This document shows positions 5,268 through 5,911 of a stretch of 5,911 nt of DNA, one piece after another. Position 1 is the first letter of the stretch; every line of letters begins with the position of its first letter. The notes under the pieces are model-generated. The model saw only the letters and a program-made list of their open reading frames with translations. It made no database searches and was not told the DNA's origin. Source of the stretch: Sphingopyxis sp. (GTDB lineage: Bacteria > Pseudomonadota > Alphaproteobacteria > Sphingomonadales > Sphingomonadaceae). A program made the translations under genes and the position numbers. The stretch lies in assembly GCA_026125835.1 (NCBI GenBank), contig JAHCKJ010000143.1, forward strand, positions 1 through 5,911, given 5' to 3'.

Positions 5268-5911
5268 AGTCGAGCCCGATATCCACCGCGGGGGCCGATT
5301 GGGTGAGCCGCCCGACCGACACATAGGTTACCCCGGTCGCGCCGATCGCGCCGATCGTGTCGAGCCGCACCCCGCCCGACGCCTCGGTCGGCACCCGCCC
5401 GTCCACCAAACGCACCGATTCGCGCAGCTGGTCGAGCGTCATATTGTCGAGCAGCAGGTGCGTCGCGCCGGCGTTCAGCGCGGGTTCGAGCTGGTCCACC
5501 CGGTCGACCTCGACGATGATGCTGGCGATTCCGGCAGCGACGGCGCGGCGCACCGCTTCCTCAACCGATCCGGCGACCGCGACATGGTTATCCTTGATCA
5601 TCGCCGCGTCCCACAACCCCATGCGATGATTCTGCGCACCGCCCGTCCGCGTCGCATATTTTTCGAGCACCCGAAGGCCCGGAATCGTCTTGCGCGTGTC
5701 GAGCAAAGTCGCGCCGGTTCCGGCCAGCGCGTCGACATATTGCCGCGTCATCGTCGCGATGCCCGACAGATGCTGGACGGTGTTCAGCGCCGAGCGTTCG
5801 GCGGTCAGCATCGCGCGCGCATTGCCCGACAGGCGCATCAGGTCGCTTCCCGCGGGAACCTGTTCGCCCTCGCCGACCAGAATCTCGATGTCCATCGCCG
5901 GATCGAGGGCG
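5254..5911 (-). CDS. nadC: Nicotinate-nucleotide pyrophosphorylase (carboxylating), 5' end missing
   Basis: NadC (quinolinate phosphoribosyltransferase) converts quinolinate and PRPP to nicotinate mononucleotide, CO2 and pyrophosphate in de novo NAD synthesis. The visible 218 residues are the C-terminal three quarters; about 60-70 N-terminal residues lie beyond the right edge, since the frame is still open at 5911. Family signatures appear in order: RSALNTVQHLSGIATMT, LDTRKTIPGLRVLEKYA, GGAQNHRMGLWDAAMIKDNH, IIVEVD, HLLLDNM, EASGGV, and the terminal VSVGRLTQSAPAVDIGLD. They include the Arg, His and Lys residues that bind the quinolinate carboxylates and PRPP phosphates. The TAG stop at 5254-5256 lies inside the start region of the RNase T2 gene. 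The partner genes nadA and nadB are not visible. The assignment is secure. Confidence 0.96.
   Translation of the reverse strand, partial: ALDPAMDIEILVGEGEQVPAGSDLMRLSGNARAMLTAERSALNTVQHLSGIATMTRQYVDALAGTGATLLDTRKTIPGLRVLEKYATRTGGAQNHRMGLWDAAMIKDNHVAVAGSVEEAVRRAVAAGIASIIVEVDRVDQLEPALNAGATHLLLDNMTLDQLRESVRLVDGRVPTEASGGVRLDTIGAIGATGVTYVSVGRLTQSAPAVDIGLDFALA

Noticed and set aside
5268..5324. Upstream ATG (5324) as start of the RNase T2 gene
   Set aside because: It would overlap nadC by 71 bases and put 19 polar residues ahead of an otherwise normal signal peptide. The TTG at 5267 gives a standard secreted precursor.

Overview
The window looks like a chromosomal segment of an alphaproteobacterium, most likely a sphingomonad (a Sphingopyxis- or Sphingomonas-like organism). 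This is an inference from the high GC content, the strong G/C preference at third codon positions, the PspC/MoxR/GFA/NadC gene types, and a perfect CtrA-type box (TTAA-N7-TTAAC). I cannot run a taxonomic search, so the genus is not established. I see no rRNA, tRNA, CRISPR array, insertion sequence, integrase or phage gene. Coding runs almost throughout, and no gene looks foreign in composition.

Left part, plus strand (about 1-2696). A short PspC-domain membrane protein (49-342) is followed by a roughly 260-base spacer holding three successive inverted repeats. The last of these (422-457) is a good terminator candidate. Next is a 222-residue conserved-looking hypothetical protein with a TTG start (603-1271). 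After a 152-base spacer that ends in an 18-base near-palindrome comes a two-gene unit: a MoxR-type AAA+ ATPase (1424-2269) and, 7 bases further on, a GFA-family zinc protein (2277-2696). The vWA-domain partner usually found beside MoxR ATPases is not in the window.

Right part, minus strand (about 2693-5911). Read in transcription order, it starts with the 3' part of nadC (quinolinate phosphoribosyltransferase, NAD synthesis), which runs off the right edge. nadC overlaps the start of a secreted RNase T2. Then come a 73-residue protein with a C-terminal membrane segment and a soluble methyl-accepting chemotaxis protein. The chemotaxis gene has its signalling domain first and a ligand-binding-like domain at the C-terminus. 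It converges with the GFA gene and the two share four bases in their stop codons.

The most distinctive feature is regulatory. TTAA tetramers are rare here: six by eye in 5.9 kb. Four of them lie just upstream of the two adjacent minus-strand genes for the 73-residue protein and the chemotaxis receptor. They form one perfect CtrA-type box (4488-4503) and one with a single mismatch (4136-4151). This suggests both genes belong to the CtrA motility/cell-cycle regulon. Most of the remaining content is ordinary housekeeping sequence, and I did not find convincing evidence of a wholly new multi-gene system.
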